Positions 44,817-53,090 of a stretch of 60,946 nt of DNA are shown piece by piece. How positions within the stretch are numbered: the first letter of the stretch is position 1; every line of letters starts with the position of its first letter. Below the pieces are notes generated by a model that was not told the origin of the DNA, did not search any database, and saw only the letters and a list, made by a program, of their open reading frames with translations. The position numbers and the translations under genes were made by a program. Origin of the DNA: RECO01 sp050485385 (GTDB lineage: Bacteria; Pseudomonadota; Alphaproteobacteria; Geminicoccales; Geminicoccaceae); contig JBJHBG010000007.1 in the NCBI GenBank assembly GCA_050485385.1, forward strand, positions 1-60,946. Direction: 5' to 3'.

Positions 44817-46910
44817 GTGTCCGGTTTCGAGTGGTTTCTTTTCGTCCTGGTCGTGCTGTGCGGCCTTGCGGGTCTCGGCTACGGCGTCCGCACGCGCGCA
44901 GCGATCCTGGCGCTCCCGAGCGGTACCGAGCGGATGCAGGAGATCGCCGGCGCCATCCAGGAGGGGGCAAGGGCCTATCTCAACCGGCAATACGTCACGA
45001 TTGCCGTCGTGGGTGTCGTCGTCTGCGCGCTGTTGACCTACTTCCTCGGTGTCCTCGTCGGTCTGGGCTTTCTGCTCGGCGCGGTGCTCTCGGGCTGCGC
45101 CGGCTACATCGGCATGCTCGTCTCGGTCCAGGCCAACGTGCGCACCGCCGAGGCCGCCAAGGGCGGTCTCGCCGCCGGTCTCGACGTGTCGTTCAAGGCG
45201 GGTGCGATCACCGGCATGCTGGTCGTCGGCATGGGCCTTCTCGGCGTCGCCCTCTACTACGGCGGCATGCTGCTCGGCGGCGTCGACATGCGCACCATCC
45301 TGGAGGCGCTGATCGGCCTGTCCTTCGGCGGCTCCTTGATCTCCATCTTCGCCCGGCTCGGCGGCGGCATCTTCACCAAGGGCGCCGACGTCGGCGCCGA
45401 TCTCGTCGGCAAGATCGAGGCCGGCATTCCCGAGGACGATCCGCGCAACCCGGCGGTGATCGCCGACAACGTCGGCGACAACGTCGGCGACTGCGCCGGC
45501 ATGGCGGCCGACCTGTTCGAGACCTACGTGGTCACGGTGGTGGCGACGATGCTGCTCGGCGCCATCTTCTTCACCGGCGCCGTGCAGGCGAGCTTGATGC
45601 TCTATCCGCTGATCGTCGGCGGCGTGTGCCTCATCGGCTCGATCGCCGGCACCTACATGGTGAAGCTCGGCCCGAGCAACGACATCATGGGCGCGCTCTA
45701 CAAGGGGTTTTGGGGCACGGCGGCGCTCTCGGCCGTGGTGCTCGTCCCGCTGACCTTCGTGACCATCGGCTTCACCGAGACCTTCCAGCCGTCCACCGGC
45801 GCCAGCTTCACCGGCCTCGGCGTCTACCTCTGCACGCTGGTCGGCCTGGCGGTGACGGCGCTCTTGATGTCGATCACGGACTACTACACCTCGACCAAGT
45901 ACGGCCCGGTGCAGAAGATCGCCAAGGCCTCCACCACCGGCCACGGCACCAACATCATCGCCGGTCTCGCCGTCTCGCTGGAGGCGACGGCACTGCCGGT
46001 GATCGTCATCGCGCTCGGCATCCTCACGGCCTATCTCTCGGCCGGCCTCTACGGCATTGCCATCGCGGCCACCACGATGCTGGCCTTGACGGGCATGGTC
46101 GTCAGCCTCGACGCCTACGGCCCCGTCACCGACAATGCGGGCGGTATCGCCGAAATGGCCGACCTGCCGCCCGAGGTGCGCACCACGACCGACGCACTGG
46201 ATGCCGTCGGCAACACCACCAAGGCGGTGACCAAGGGTTACGCCATCGGCTCGGCGGGCCTCGCCGCCATCGTGCTGTTCGCGGCCTATACCGAGGACCT
46301 CACCCACTACTTCCCGCACCTCACCGTCGACTTCACCCTGAGCAATCCCTACGTGGTCGTGGGGCTCTTCGTCGGCGGCCTCCTGCCCTATCTGTTCGGC
46401 GCTCTGGGGATGCAGGCGGTCGGCCGCGCCGCCAGCGCCATCGTCGAGGAGGTGCGGCGTCAGTTCCGCGACGATCCGGGCATCATGGCCGGCACCAGTC
46501 GGCCGGACTACGGCAAGGCGGTGGACCTGCTGACCAAGGCCGCCATCCGCGAGATGATCGTCCCCTCGCTCCTCCCGGTCCTGGCGCCGGTCGTCCTGTT
46601 CGGGGCGGTGAGCGCCATCGGCGGCCAGTCGGCGGGCTTCACCGCCTTGGGTGCGATGCTTCTGGGTTGCATCGTCACGGGGATCTTCGTCGCCATCTCG
46701 ATGACGTCCGGCGGCGGTGCGTGGGACAACGCGAAGAAGTACATCGAGGACGGCAACTACGGCGGCAAGGGCTCCGAGGCGCACAAGGCGGCGGTGACCG
46801 GTGACACCGTCGGCGATCCCTACAAGGACACCGCCGGCCCCGCCATCAACCCGATGATCAAGATCATCAACATCGTGGCGTTGCTGATCCTGGCGGCACT
46901 CGGCGCCTGA
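44817..46910 (+). CDS. hppA: K+-insensitive membrane-bound proton-translocating pyrophosphatase
   Basis: An ion pump that uses pyrophosphate hydrolysis to move H+ across the inner membrane. It is about 697 residues with some 16 helices. GTG 44817 is chosen (GGGAG lies nine bases upstream); a GTG three codons earlier is also in frame. Substrate motifs are DVGADLVGKIEAGIPEDDPRNP, DNVGDNVGDCAGMAADL and the C-terminal GDTVGDPYKDTAGPAINP. GNTTKAVTKGYAIGSA has Lys at the position (about 469) that makes these enzymes K+-independent; K+-dependent ones have Ala. The product is alone on its transcript. Confidence 0.96.
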   Translation: MSGFEWFLFVLVVLCGLAGLGYGVRTRAAILALPSGTERMQEIAGAIQEGARAYLNRQYVTIAVVGVVVCALLTYFLGVLVGLGFLLGAVLSGCAGYIGMLVSVQANVRTAEAAKGGLAAGLDVSFKAGAITGMLVVGMGLLGVALYYGGMLLGGVDMRTILEALIGLSFGGSLISIFARLGGGIFTKGADVGADLVGKIEAGIPEDDPRNPAVIADNVGDNVGDCAGMAADLFETYVVTVVATMLLGAIFFTGAVQASLMLYPLIVGGVCLIGSIAGTYMVKLGPSNDIMGALYKGFWGTAALSAVVLVPLTFVTIGFTETFQPSTGASFTGLGVYLCTLVGLAVTALLMSITDYYTSTKYGPVQKIAKASTTGHGTNIIAGLAVSLEATALPVIVIALGILTAYLSAGLYGIAIAATTMLALTGMVVSLDAYGPVTDNAGGIAEMADLPPEVRTTTDALDAVGNTTKAVTKGYAIGSAGLAAIVLFAAYTEDLTHYFPHLTVDFTLSNPYVVVGLFVGGLLPYLFGALGMQAVGRAASAIVEEVRRQFRDDPGIMAGTSRPDYGKAVDLLTKAAIREMIVPSLLPVLAPVVLFGAVSAIGGQSAGFTALGAMLLGCIVTGIFVAISMTSGGGAWDNAKKYIEDGNYGGKGSEAHKAAVTGDTVGDPYKDTAGPAINPMIKIINIVALLILAALGA

Positions 46911-46919
46911 CCTCAGGCG
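46904..46919. terminator. palindrome across two convergent stop codons
   Basis: CGCCTGA (46904-46910), CC, TCAGGCG (46913-46919) is a perfect inverted repeat whose arms contain the TGA of hppA and the TGA of the minus-strand diguanylate cyclase. It may act as a short bidirectional terminator; the loop is tight and no T-run follows. Confidence 0.4.
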
Positions 46920-47959
46920 GCGCGGTTCGCCTTGCTGCGCTTGATGCTGGTGCGGTTGCGGCCGGCGTTCTTGGCGGAGTAGAGGGCCGCGTCGCTGCGC
47001 TCCAGGAATCTGCCGAGCGGTTCGCCCGGGTCGTACTCGGTGAGGCCGAGCGACACGGTGATCCGGCGCAAGGACTCGCTGCCGCCGCGCCGGGTGATGC
47101 GGGCGCTGGCGACCGCCCGTCTGAGGGCTTCGGCCACTTCGACTGCCGCCAGCAAGTCGGCGTCGACCGCGATGGCGGCGAACTCCTCGCCGCCGTAGCG
47201 GAACAGTTCGACCTTCGGCCCTGCCATCTCGCGCAGCTTGCCGGCGACCAACGTCAGGACGCGGTCGCCGAGGGTATGGCCGTAGGTGTCGTTGAACCCC
47301 TTGAAGTCGTCGATATCGGCGAACAGCAGCGACAAGGGCCGGCCCGTTTCGCAAGCGTTGACCACCAGTTCGCGCAGCCGCCGGTCGAACCGCTTGCGGT
47401 TGCCTAGTCCGGTCAGCGTGTCGGTTTCGGCTTCGCGCCGGGCGGTGGCGAGATCCTGGCGCAGCCGACCCATCTCGACGGCGTGGGCCGCCGTGTAGCG
47501 TTCCCAGCGAGCGACGTTCGCGCGCAACTCCTGGGTATCCTTGCGCAGGGTGGCCAGCAGTTCGGCCAGTTCCGGCGTGCTGGCGACGCTTCGTAGCCGC
47601 TTGTCCACCGCGTCGAGCGCCGAGCCGTAGCTGGCGGTGTCGGCGCGCATCCCGCTCAAGAGGGTGGTGAGTTCGCTCAGCCGCTCCTCGATGCGGGCGC
47701 CCAGGGCCTCCAGCGCGCTGCGCTCGGCGCGATCGCTGAAGAACCGGTCGAACAACTCCTGGTTGCGTTCCTCGTCGTAGGGTGCGTTCTGCGTGTCGAG
47801 CACCTGCACCACCCGGGCAAGTGTCGGATTGGCTTCGGCGGCCACGGTGTACCAAACGAGATAGTTCTCCGGCGTCGGCGGAATGCCACGATCCCGCATC
47901 GCCACGAGCGCCAAGCGTGCCCAGTCGTTGGGTCGGCGCGGTCCCTCACCTGCATCCAT
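46913..47959 (-). CDS. GGDEF-domain diguanylate cyclase
   Basis: A 348-residue soluble enzyme that makes c-di-GMP. The N-terminal 100 residues are a helical domain seen in alphaproteobacterial cyclases (PPTPENYLVWYTVAAEANP, a run like the start of DgcA-type proteins). A coiled coil spans about 105-180 (ELAELLATLRKDTQELR). The GGDEF domain follows (TDTLTGLGNRKRFDR), with the active site RYGGEEF near 254 and SLLFADIDDFKGFND for metal and substrate. No RxxD inhibitory site precedes GGEEF, so product inhibition may be absent. It converges with hppA. Confidence 0.93.
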   Translation of the reverse strand: MDAGEGPRRPNDWARLALVAMRDRGIPPTPENYLVWYTVAAEANPTLARVVQVLDTQNAPYDEERNQELFDRFFSDRAERSALEALGARIEERLSELTTLLSGMRADTASYGSALDAVDKRLRSVASTPELAELLATLRKDTQELRANVARWERYTAAHAVEMGRLRQDLATARREAETDTLTGLGNRKRFDRRLRELVVNACETGRPLSLLFADIDDFKGFNDTYGHTLGDRVLTLVAGKLREMAGPKVELFRYGGEEFAAIAVDADLLAAVEVAEALRRAVASARITRRGGSESLRRITVSLGLTEYDPGEPLGRFLERSDAALYSAKNAGRNRTSIKRSKANRAA

Positions 47960-48039
47960 CGCCCTGTCCTCGAGCCCCTGCGCGCGGTACCCCGGCTCCC
48001 ATCGCCGGCACTGGAAACATCCTGCCGCGAAAGCCTTGA

Positions 48040-48073
48040 CGCCGGCTTAACGGCGCATGCGGCTTGACCGCAT
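48040..48073. promoter_or_regulatory. two adjacent inverted repeats in a divergent promoter region
   Basis: CGCCG-GCTTAA-CGGCG (48040-48055) and ATGCGG-CTTGA-CCGCAT (48057-48073) are back to back in the 219-base gap between the diguanylate cyclase and the HNH gene. They could be an operator or an RNA hairpin. No match to a known regulator is claimed. Confidence 0.3.
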
Positions 48074-48178
48074 CATGAAGCTGTCACACCTTCGCGGTAT
48101 GGACGTACACATGAGGGGTCGGTCGCTGTCTTGCGGTGGCTTTCGTAGATCGAACGCCGCCTCCGCCGGGCCCCGCCG

Positions 48179-48760
48179 ATGACCTCGGCGGTGCAGCACC
48201 GGCTTTCCCGGCTGGATGCCTGCCCCGCGTTGGTCCTCAACGCCGACTACCAGCCGCTGAGCTACTTCCCCCTGTCGCTCTGGGGCTGGCAGGACTCGGT
48301 CAAGGCCATGTTCCTCGATCGGGTGGCGGTGGTGTCCTTCTACGACCGCGAGATCCGGTCCCCCAGCTTCCGGCTCCGCCTGCCGAGCGTCGTCGCGCTC
48401 AAGGAGTACGTGCAGCAGAGCCACTACCCGCCGTTCACGCGCTTCAATCTGTTCCTGCGCGACCGCTTCGCCTGCCAGTACTGCGGCGACAAGTTCCGCG
48501 CGGAGGACCTCACCTTCGACCACGTGGTGCCGCGCTCGAGGGGCGGCCAGACCAGTTGGAACAACATCGTGACCGCTTGCACCCGCTGCAATCTGCAGAA
48601 GGGCAACAAGCTGCCGAGGGAATCCGGCATGCCGCCGCGGACGCCGCCGCGCCGGCCGACGAACTACGAGTTGCAGCGCGCCGGTCGCGGTTTCCCGCCG
48701 AACTACCTGCACGAGAGCTGGCGGGACTTTCTCTACTGGGATACCGAACTGGAGCCTTGA
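48179..48760 (+). CDS. HNH endonuclease family protein
   Basis: 193 residues. The N-terminus (PALVLNADYQPLSYFPLSLW) and FYDREIRSPSFRLRLPSVV mark the HNH subgroup common in alphaproteobacteria. The nuclease site has the zinc cysteines CQYCG, the catalytic His in FDHVVPRSRGG, Asn in WNNIVTACTRCN, and a second CxxC that completes zinc binding. A role in DNA repair or RNA processing has not been established. It starts ATG 48179 and converges with the FemAB-like gene after 32 bases. Confidence 0.88.
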   Translation: MTSAVQHRLSRLDACPALVLNADYQPLSYFPLSLWGWQDSVKAMFLDRVAVVSFYDREIRSPSFRLRLPSVVALKEYVQQSHYPPFTRFNLFLRDRFACQYCGDKFRAEDLTFDHVVPRSRGGQTSWNNIVTACTRCNLQKGNKLPRESGMPPRTPPRRPTNYELQRAGRGFPPNYLHESWRDFLYWDTELEP

Positions 48761-48792
48761 GCACGGTTCTCGGTCGGACCGCGCGCGGACCC

Positions 48793-49716
48793 TCAGGCAA
48801 ACGTGCCCGCGAAGGTGGTGGGTACGGCACCCGAGGCGAGCTTGAAGCGGACGACGCCCGACGGCAGGTCCAGCCCGCCCAAGTCGAGCGCGCGGATGCC
48901 GTCGGCCCGTAGCCGTTCGACGGCGCCCCAGAGCAGATGATGGTGCGCGAAACGGCGCCGGCCCTCGTCGTCGCTCCAGCCGGTCTGGTAGAGCGCACCC
49001 GTGCCGTGCTGGAGGAACAGCATGCCGGCCACGGTGACGTCGCCGATCGCGGCCGTGGCGAGCAGACCGCCGCCGCGCCGGGCGGTTGCGGCGACGACCG
49101 CTGGCGGCAGGCTGCGATAGCCGCGCCGGCACGCCGTCACGGCGTCGGCCGCGAGCAGGGCGTCCAAGGCCAGCGGATCGGCGCGCGGGTCCCGCCATTG
49201 CAGCCGCAGGCCGGCGCTTGGCCCTTGCCGCAGCCGGCGACGCCAGTCGTGATGGAGCCCGGCGCGCAGGACGGCCAACTCGGCGCCGAGGTCCAGCCGT
49301 GCCGTGGTGTAGCCCGTCATCGCCTGACGGAAGCCGGCGCGTTCCAGGCGCCCTCGGTCCTGCGCCGGTTCGTCGGAGGCGGGGGTGAGCAAGAGCAGCG
49401 ATCCCCGCCGCCAGCCATAGCGCCGCTTCAGGAGCCGCAGCGCGGCGACGCCGCGGGCGGGATCGTCGGTGAGCCAAGCCGGCCCGCCGAGCCCGTGCCA
49501 AAGGACGACCGGCCCGCCGAGGAGCCGACGGCCGACGAGCTGCACCATGCCGATGTCGACGCCCGCCTCGATCAGCCGCAGGCGGTGTACGGCGTTGCCG
49601 GCGGCGCGCAGTGCCGCACCGTAGGCCCAGCTTTGCTGCACCTGGCCCGGACCCGTGCGGCGGGCGAGCGCCGTCCAGATGTTGCGGTCGTCGATCGGGG
49701 CGAGGTCGGCCTGCAT
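48793..49716 (-). CDS. FemAB/GNAT-like acyl or aminoacyl transferase
   Basis: About 307 residues with two GNAT-like halves. The N-terminal part has QQSWAYGAALRAAGN (a FemAB-type start). The C-terminal part has GGGLLATAAIGDVTVAGMLFLQ and AHHHLLWGAVERLRADGIRALDLGG, as in bacterial 'GNAT family, lipid II:glycine-like' transferases. ATG 49716 is preferred; a GTG six codons upstream is possible and neither has a clear ribosome site. The substrate is unknown. Confidence 0.7.
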   Translation of the reverse strand: MQADLAPIDDRNIWTALARRTGPGQVQQSWAYGAALRAAGNAVHRLRLIEAGVDIGMVQLVGRRLLGGPVVLWHGLGGPAWLTDDPARGVAALRLLKRRYGWRRGSLLLLTPASDEPAQDRGRLERAGFRQAMTGYTTARLDLGAELAVLRAGLHHDWRRRLRQGPSAGLRLQWRDPRADPLALDALLAADAVTACRRGYRSLPPAVVAATARRGGGLLATAAIGDVTVAGMLFLQHGTGALYQTGWSDDEGRRRFAHHHLLWGAVERLRADGIRALDLGGLDLPSGVVRFKLASGAVPTTFAGTFA

Positions 49717-49779
49717 GACCGTGGAGCGTGCCACGTTTGCGTTAATCGGGTGTTGACCGCGGCGTGCGAGAAAGGCGCC

Positions 49780-49914
49780 ATGACGACGCGTCCACCCGCC
49801 GCCCGCCCGCCGCGCCTGACCGCGTACGGGCTCTGGCTGATCGCCTCGCGCATCGGTGGGCCGGTGCTGGTGGCGTTCGCCCTGGCCGATCTGGTGCGCT
49901 GGTGGTGGAACTGA
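49780..49914 (+). CDS. 44-residue single-span membrane protein
   Basis: A short frame with ATG 49780, preceded by GAGAAAGG (about 6 bases). The product has a basic Arg/Pro-rich N-terminus (MTTRPPAARPPRLTAYG) and one hydrophobic helix (LWLIASRIGGPVLVAFALADLV) ending RWWWN. It is 14 bases upstream of the AbrB-family gene on the same strand, so it may be translated together with it. I do not recognise a family. Confidence 0.5.
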   Translation: MTTRPPAARPPRLTAYGLWLIASRIGGPVLVAFALADLVRWWWN

Positions 49915-49928
49915 GCGGCGCGAAGGAA

Positions 49929-50981
49929 ATGCGGGTGAGCGGTGGCGGCGATCTTCGGGCGATGGTGCTGACCCTCGCCATCGGTAGCGTCGGCGGTGCG
50001 GTGTTCGTGGCGCTCGGCCTGCCCCTGCCGTGGCTGCTCGGCGCCATGCTCGGCACGACCGCCGCCAGCCTTTGCGGCCTGCGCCTCATGGTGGCGAAGC
50101 GCCTGCGCAGCTCGATGCTGGTGGTGCTCGGTATACTGATCGGCAGCGCGTTCACTCCCGATCTCGTCGAGCAGGCGCCGCGCTGGCTCTGGAGCCTCGG
50201 TGCCTTGCCGATCTACGTCGTCGGCATCGGCGGCCTCGTCATGCTCTACCTGATGCGCGTCGCCGGCTTCGACGCCCGCAGCGCCTATTTCGCGGCGACG
50301 CCGGGCGGACTCGGCGAGATGATCCTGCTGGCCGACCAGAACGGTGCCGACGTGCGCCGGGTGGCGCTCGTGCACAGCCTGCGGGTCGTGCTCCTGGTCA
50401 CCGCCATCCCCTTCGTCGTCACCGAACTCGGCCTCACCCTGCCGACACCGCCACCCGCCGGCGCCGCACCCACCCTGCTCGACACCGCGGTGCTGCTTGC
50501 GGTCGGTGCCGCTGGTGGCTTGGGCGCGCACCTTTTGCGGCTGCCCGGGGCGCTCCTGCTCGGTGCGATGGTGGCGAGTGGCGTCGCGCACGTCGTCGGC
50601 TGGGTCGAGAGCGACCCGCCCGTGGTGCTGGTCGCCATCGCCCAGGTCGTGCTCGGCGCTTCCGTCGGCTCTCGGTTCACCGGCCTTGCGCCGCGCGACG
50701 TATTCCATGCGCTCGGCCACGGTGCGGTCATCACGGCGCTCATGCTGGCGCTCGCGGCGGTGCTGGCGGTCGCCGTTCACCCGCTCGCCGGTATCGCCCT
50801 GCTACCGCTCCTGATCGCCTACGTGCCCGGCGGCGTGGCCGAGATGGCGCTGGTGGCGCTGGCGCTGGGAATCGACCCGGCGTTCGTCGCCACCCACCAC
50901 GGCGTGCGCATCGCCCGAGTCGTGGGCCTGGCGCCGTTGATGCTCCGCTTCGTTTCGGGCATCGGCCGGACGCCCGGCTGA
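49929..50981 (+). CDS. AbrB-family (AmoA-like) polytopic membrane protein
   Basis: 350 residues with about ten helices. It contains two copies of the AbrB duplication domain (Pfam Ammonia_monoox): GGAVFVALGLPLPWLLGAML and GGLGAHLLRLPGALLLGAMV. The repeated conserved segment with Gly-rich PGGLGEM recurs as PGGVAEMALVALALG in the second half. The family name comes from an old E. coli abrB label. The function is unproven; transport of a small organic acid is often suggested. ATG 49929 follows AAGGAA closely; a GTG two codons later is an alternative. Confidence 0.85.
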   Translation: MRVSGGGDLRAMVLTLAIGSVGGAVFVALGLPLPWLLGAMLGTTAASLCGLRLMVAKRLRSSMLVVLGILIGSAFTPDLVEQAPRWLWSLGALPIYVVGIGGLVMLYLMRVAGFDARSAYFAATPGGLGEMILLADQNGADVRRVALVHSLRVVLLVTAIPFVVTELGLTLPTPPPAGAAPTLLDTAVLLAVGAAGGLGAHLLRLPGALLLGAMVASGVAHVVGWVESDPPVVLVAIAQVVLGASVGSRFTGLAPRDVFHALGHGAVITALMLALAAVLAVAVHPLAGIALLPLLIAYVPGGVAEMALVALALGIDPAFVATHHGVRIARVVGLAPLMLRFVSGIGRTPG

Positions 50982-50990
50982 CGCTGCCGT

Positions 50991-51278
50991 TCAGTCGTCC
51001 TTGCGCGGCGTCGGCAGCAGCGGGGCGAGAAACGGGTTGAGCCGCAGCCACGGGGCCATCGCCCGCTGCCAGAAGGCCTGCTGCGACGCCAGCCACGGCT
51101 GCGCTGCGGCGCCATAGGGCAGGAGCGCGGGTTCCAGCGCCCGTGCGGCGTCGGCGAGGTTCGGCCGGCCCGTGAGGCGGATGGCGATGCGCTCGGCGCT
51201 GCCGTCCTCGCTGCGGTCGTGGACGATCTCCACGTCGAGGGAGGGCAGGCTGGCCAGGGCGCGGGTGGTTTCGGTCAT
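50991..51278 (-). CDS. conserved-looking small hypothetical protein
   Basis: A 95-residue soluble protein that I do not recognise. ATG 51278 is chosen as the first start with coding-like composition; the upstream open stretch to 51533 is Arg/Ser-rich and looks non-coding. It has an N-terminal acidic part (SLDVEIVHDRSEDGSAER), a middle with LADAARALEPALLPYG and an amphipathic Trp-rich C-terminal segment (QQAFWQRAMAPWLRLNPFL). It is convergent with the AbrB-family gene, nine bases apart. Confidence 0.55.
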   Translation of the reverse strand: MTETTRALASLPSLDVEIVHDRSEDGSAERIAIRLTGRPNLADAARALEPALLPYGAAAQPWLASQQAFWQRAMAPWLRLNPFLAPLLPTPRKDD

Positions 51279-51439
51279 GGTCGGCTCCAACGCTGCGTGC
51301 TGCGCTGCATCGTAGCCCAAGGCGGGGCGCGCGTCCTCGTCCTCCGGAGGTCGAACGGGCGTCGTCGGCGAGACCGTGCGTTGCGGTAGGGGACGACACT
51401 TCCTAGGCTGTGCGTCCGGACAGTTACGCGGAAAGCGGC

Positions 51440-51841
51440 ATGACCCGTTTCGTCGTCGACTGCGGCGTGGCGCTGCGATTGGCGCAATCGACCGGCGTAC
51501 CTGCGCCGCAGCACCGGCTCCTGGCGCCGACATTGTTGCGGTCGCAGGTGCTCGCGGGACTCTATGCGGCGGCGAAGCGTGGCGACATCGATACCGACGT
51601 GGCGAGCCGGCACCTCGACCATATCCGATCGCTGAGGATCCGCCTGCTCGGCGATCGGGTCTTGCAGCGCTTGGCGTGGCAGATCGCCGCCCGGTTCGAC
51701 TGGCCGGATACCTTCCGAGCGGAGTACGTCGCGCTGACGCGCCTCCAGGCCGATGCGTTCGTCACGCTGGACCGCGAACTCGCCCGGACGGTCGAGGACG
51801 TCGTCCCGGTCGCCACCATCGACGACATCCTGCGGGGGTGA
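51440..51841 (+). CDS. PIN-domain protein (VapC-like), orphan, acidic site incomplete
   Basis: A 133-residue PIN fold. ATG 51440 is chosen (MTRFVVDCGVALRLA); an earlier start at 51410 adds only leader-like residues. Asp7 is the first catalytic acid and VTLDREL gives the last. The second acid, usually Glu in LLRSEV, is Gln here (LLRSQVLAGL). The third, usually Asp in TFDAxY, reads TFRAEYVAL. Two of the metal-binding residues therefore look changed. No antitoxin-like short gene sits upstream. It may be inactive as an RNase or use another acid such as the Glu in RAEY. Confidence 0.65.
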   Translation: MTRFVVDCGVALRLAQSTGVPAPQHRLLAPTLLRSQVLAGLYAAAKRGDIDTDVASRHLDHIRSLRIRLLGDRVLQRLAWQIAARFDWPDTFRAEYVALTRLQADAFVTLDRELARTVEDVVPVATIDDILRG

Positions 51842-51933
51842 GCCGCGCGGGGCGACGCCGGCCCCATCGTCCTTGCCCCACCGGCCGACGGCGGCCTAAG
51901 GATGCATTCCGTCCGCCGCAGAGGGTCCGTTTC

Positions 51934-52539
51934 ATGCAGCTCTTCTCCTCGCCCGCTTCCCCTTTCGTCCGCAAGGTCCGCATCGCCGTCCGCGAACTGG
52001 GTATGGAGGCCGAGGTCGAGGAGGTCCGCACGCCGGTGTCGCCCGCCGAGCGCAACGCCGACTACGCGACGGTGACCCCCCTTCGATTGGTGCCGAGCCT
52101 GCGCCTGGACGACGGTCTGTTGTTGCAGGATTCGACCGTGATCCTGCTCTATCTCGACGAGCGTTCCGGCGGCGGGCTGTTGCCGGCGGGGGCGGCGCGC
52201 TGGGAGGCGCTGGCGCGCCACGGCCTCGCCCAAGGCATGTTGGAGGCGGCGGTGGCGATGCGCTACGAGACCACGCTTCGGCCCGAGGACCTTCGCTGGG
52301 ATGTCTGGATCGCCGACAAGTGGAGCAAGATCGCCGACACCCTCGACTGGTTCGAGGCGCGGCCCGAGACCACGGCCGGGCGCTTCGACATGCCGCAGAT
52401 CGCGCTGGCCAGCCTGCTGTTCTATCTGGATTTCCGCTTCGATCACCGGCAGTGGCGCAACGGGTACCCGCGACTCGCGGCGTGGGCGGCAGAGGTCAGC
52501 GAGCGACCGTCGATGGCGGCGACCGTCCCGCATCTCTGA
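51934..52539 (+). CDS. glutathione S-transferase family protein
   Basis: 201 residues: an N-terminal thioredoxin-like domain (MQLFSSPASPFVRKVRIAVRELG, with the active Ser in SPASPF) and LVPSLRLDDGLLLQDSTVILLYLDE, where the Gln-Asp-Ser binds glutathione. The helical C-terminal domain includes DMPQIALASLLFYLDFRF with the family Asp. Likely roles are detoxification or stress response. It lies 35 bases upstream of a thioesterase gene on the same strand; the two plus the following aldo/keto reductase may be one unit. Confidence 0.88.
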   Translation: MQLFSSPASPFVRKVRIAVRELGMEAEVEEVRTPVSPAERNADYATVTPLRLVPSLRLDDGLLLQDSTVILLYLDERSGGGLLPAGAARWEALARHGLAQGMLEAAVAMRYETTLRPEDLRWDVWIADKWSKIADTLDWFEARPETTAGRFDMPQIALASLLFYLDFRFDHRQWRNGYPRLAAWAAEVSERPSMAATVPHL

Positions 52540-52574
52540 GGCGGGCTGGCATCGCCTCACCCGGAGCCGAGCCG

Positions 52575-53078
52575 ATGGCCGCTGCCGAGGAAGTCACCGA
52601 CCGGACGCTGCGGATGACGGTGCTCGCGACGCCGGACATGGCCAACTTCGCGGGCAACGTGCATGGCGGCGCGCTCCTTCGACTGCTCGACGAGGTGGCC
52701 TTCGCCTGTGCCTCGCGCTACGCCCACGCCTACGTCGTCACCATGTCGGTCGACCAGGTGGTCTTCCGCGAGCCGGTCTACGTGGGCGAACTCGTGACCT
52801 TCCTCGCCGCGGTCAACTTCGTCGGCCGCACCTCGATGGAGGTCGGTATTCGCGCACTCGCCGAGAAGATCGTCGAGAACACGAGCCGGCACGTGATGAC
52901 GTGCTATTTCACGATGGTGGCGGTGGATGCCGACGGCCGTCCGACCGCGGTGCCACCCTTCGAGCCGGCGACGCCGGACGACCGTCGCCGGCACCAAGCG
53001 GCTGTCCTCCGCCGCGAGTTTCGGCGCGAGATCGAGCGGCGCAGCCTGCAGATCCGGCAGTCGCCCGGGACGAGCTAG
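52575..53078 (+). CDS. hotdog-fold acyl-CoA thioesterase (YciA-like)
   Basis: 167 residues. The hotdog helix and loop carry the family signature FAGNVHGGALLRLLDEVAF (Asn and Asp of the active site), then VVTMSVDQVVFREPVYVGE and GRTSMEVGIRALAE. Such enzymes hydrolyse acyl-CoA, often with a broad chain length. The C-terminal tail is basic and helical. ATG 52575 is 35 bases after the GST stop; the aldo/keto reductase begins 12 bases after its own stop. Confidence 0.88.
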   Translation: MAAAEEVTDRTLRMTVLATPDMANFAGNVHGGALLRLLDEVAFACASRYAHAYVVTMSVDQVVFREPVYVGELVTFLAAVNFVGRTSMEVGIRALAEKIVENTSRHVMTCYFTMVAVDADGRPTAVPPFEPATPDDRRRHQAAVLRREFRREIERRSLQIRQSPGTS

Positions 53079-53090
53079 CGGAGACGTGAG

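Noticed and set aside
51410..51841. A toxin-antitoxin pair
   Set aside because: No short antitoxin gene precedes the PIN gene; the frame upstream on the minus strand is an unrelated hypothetical protein.
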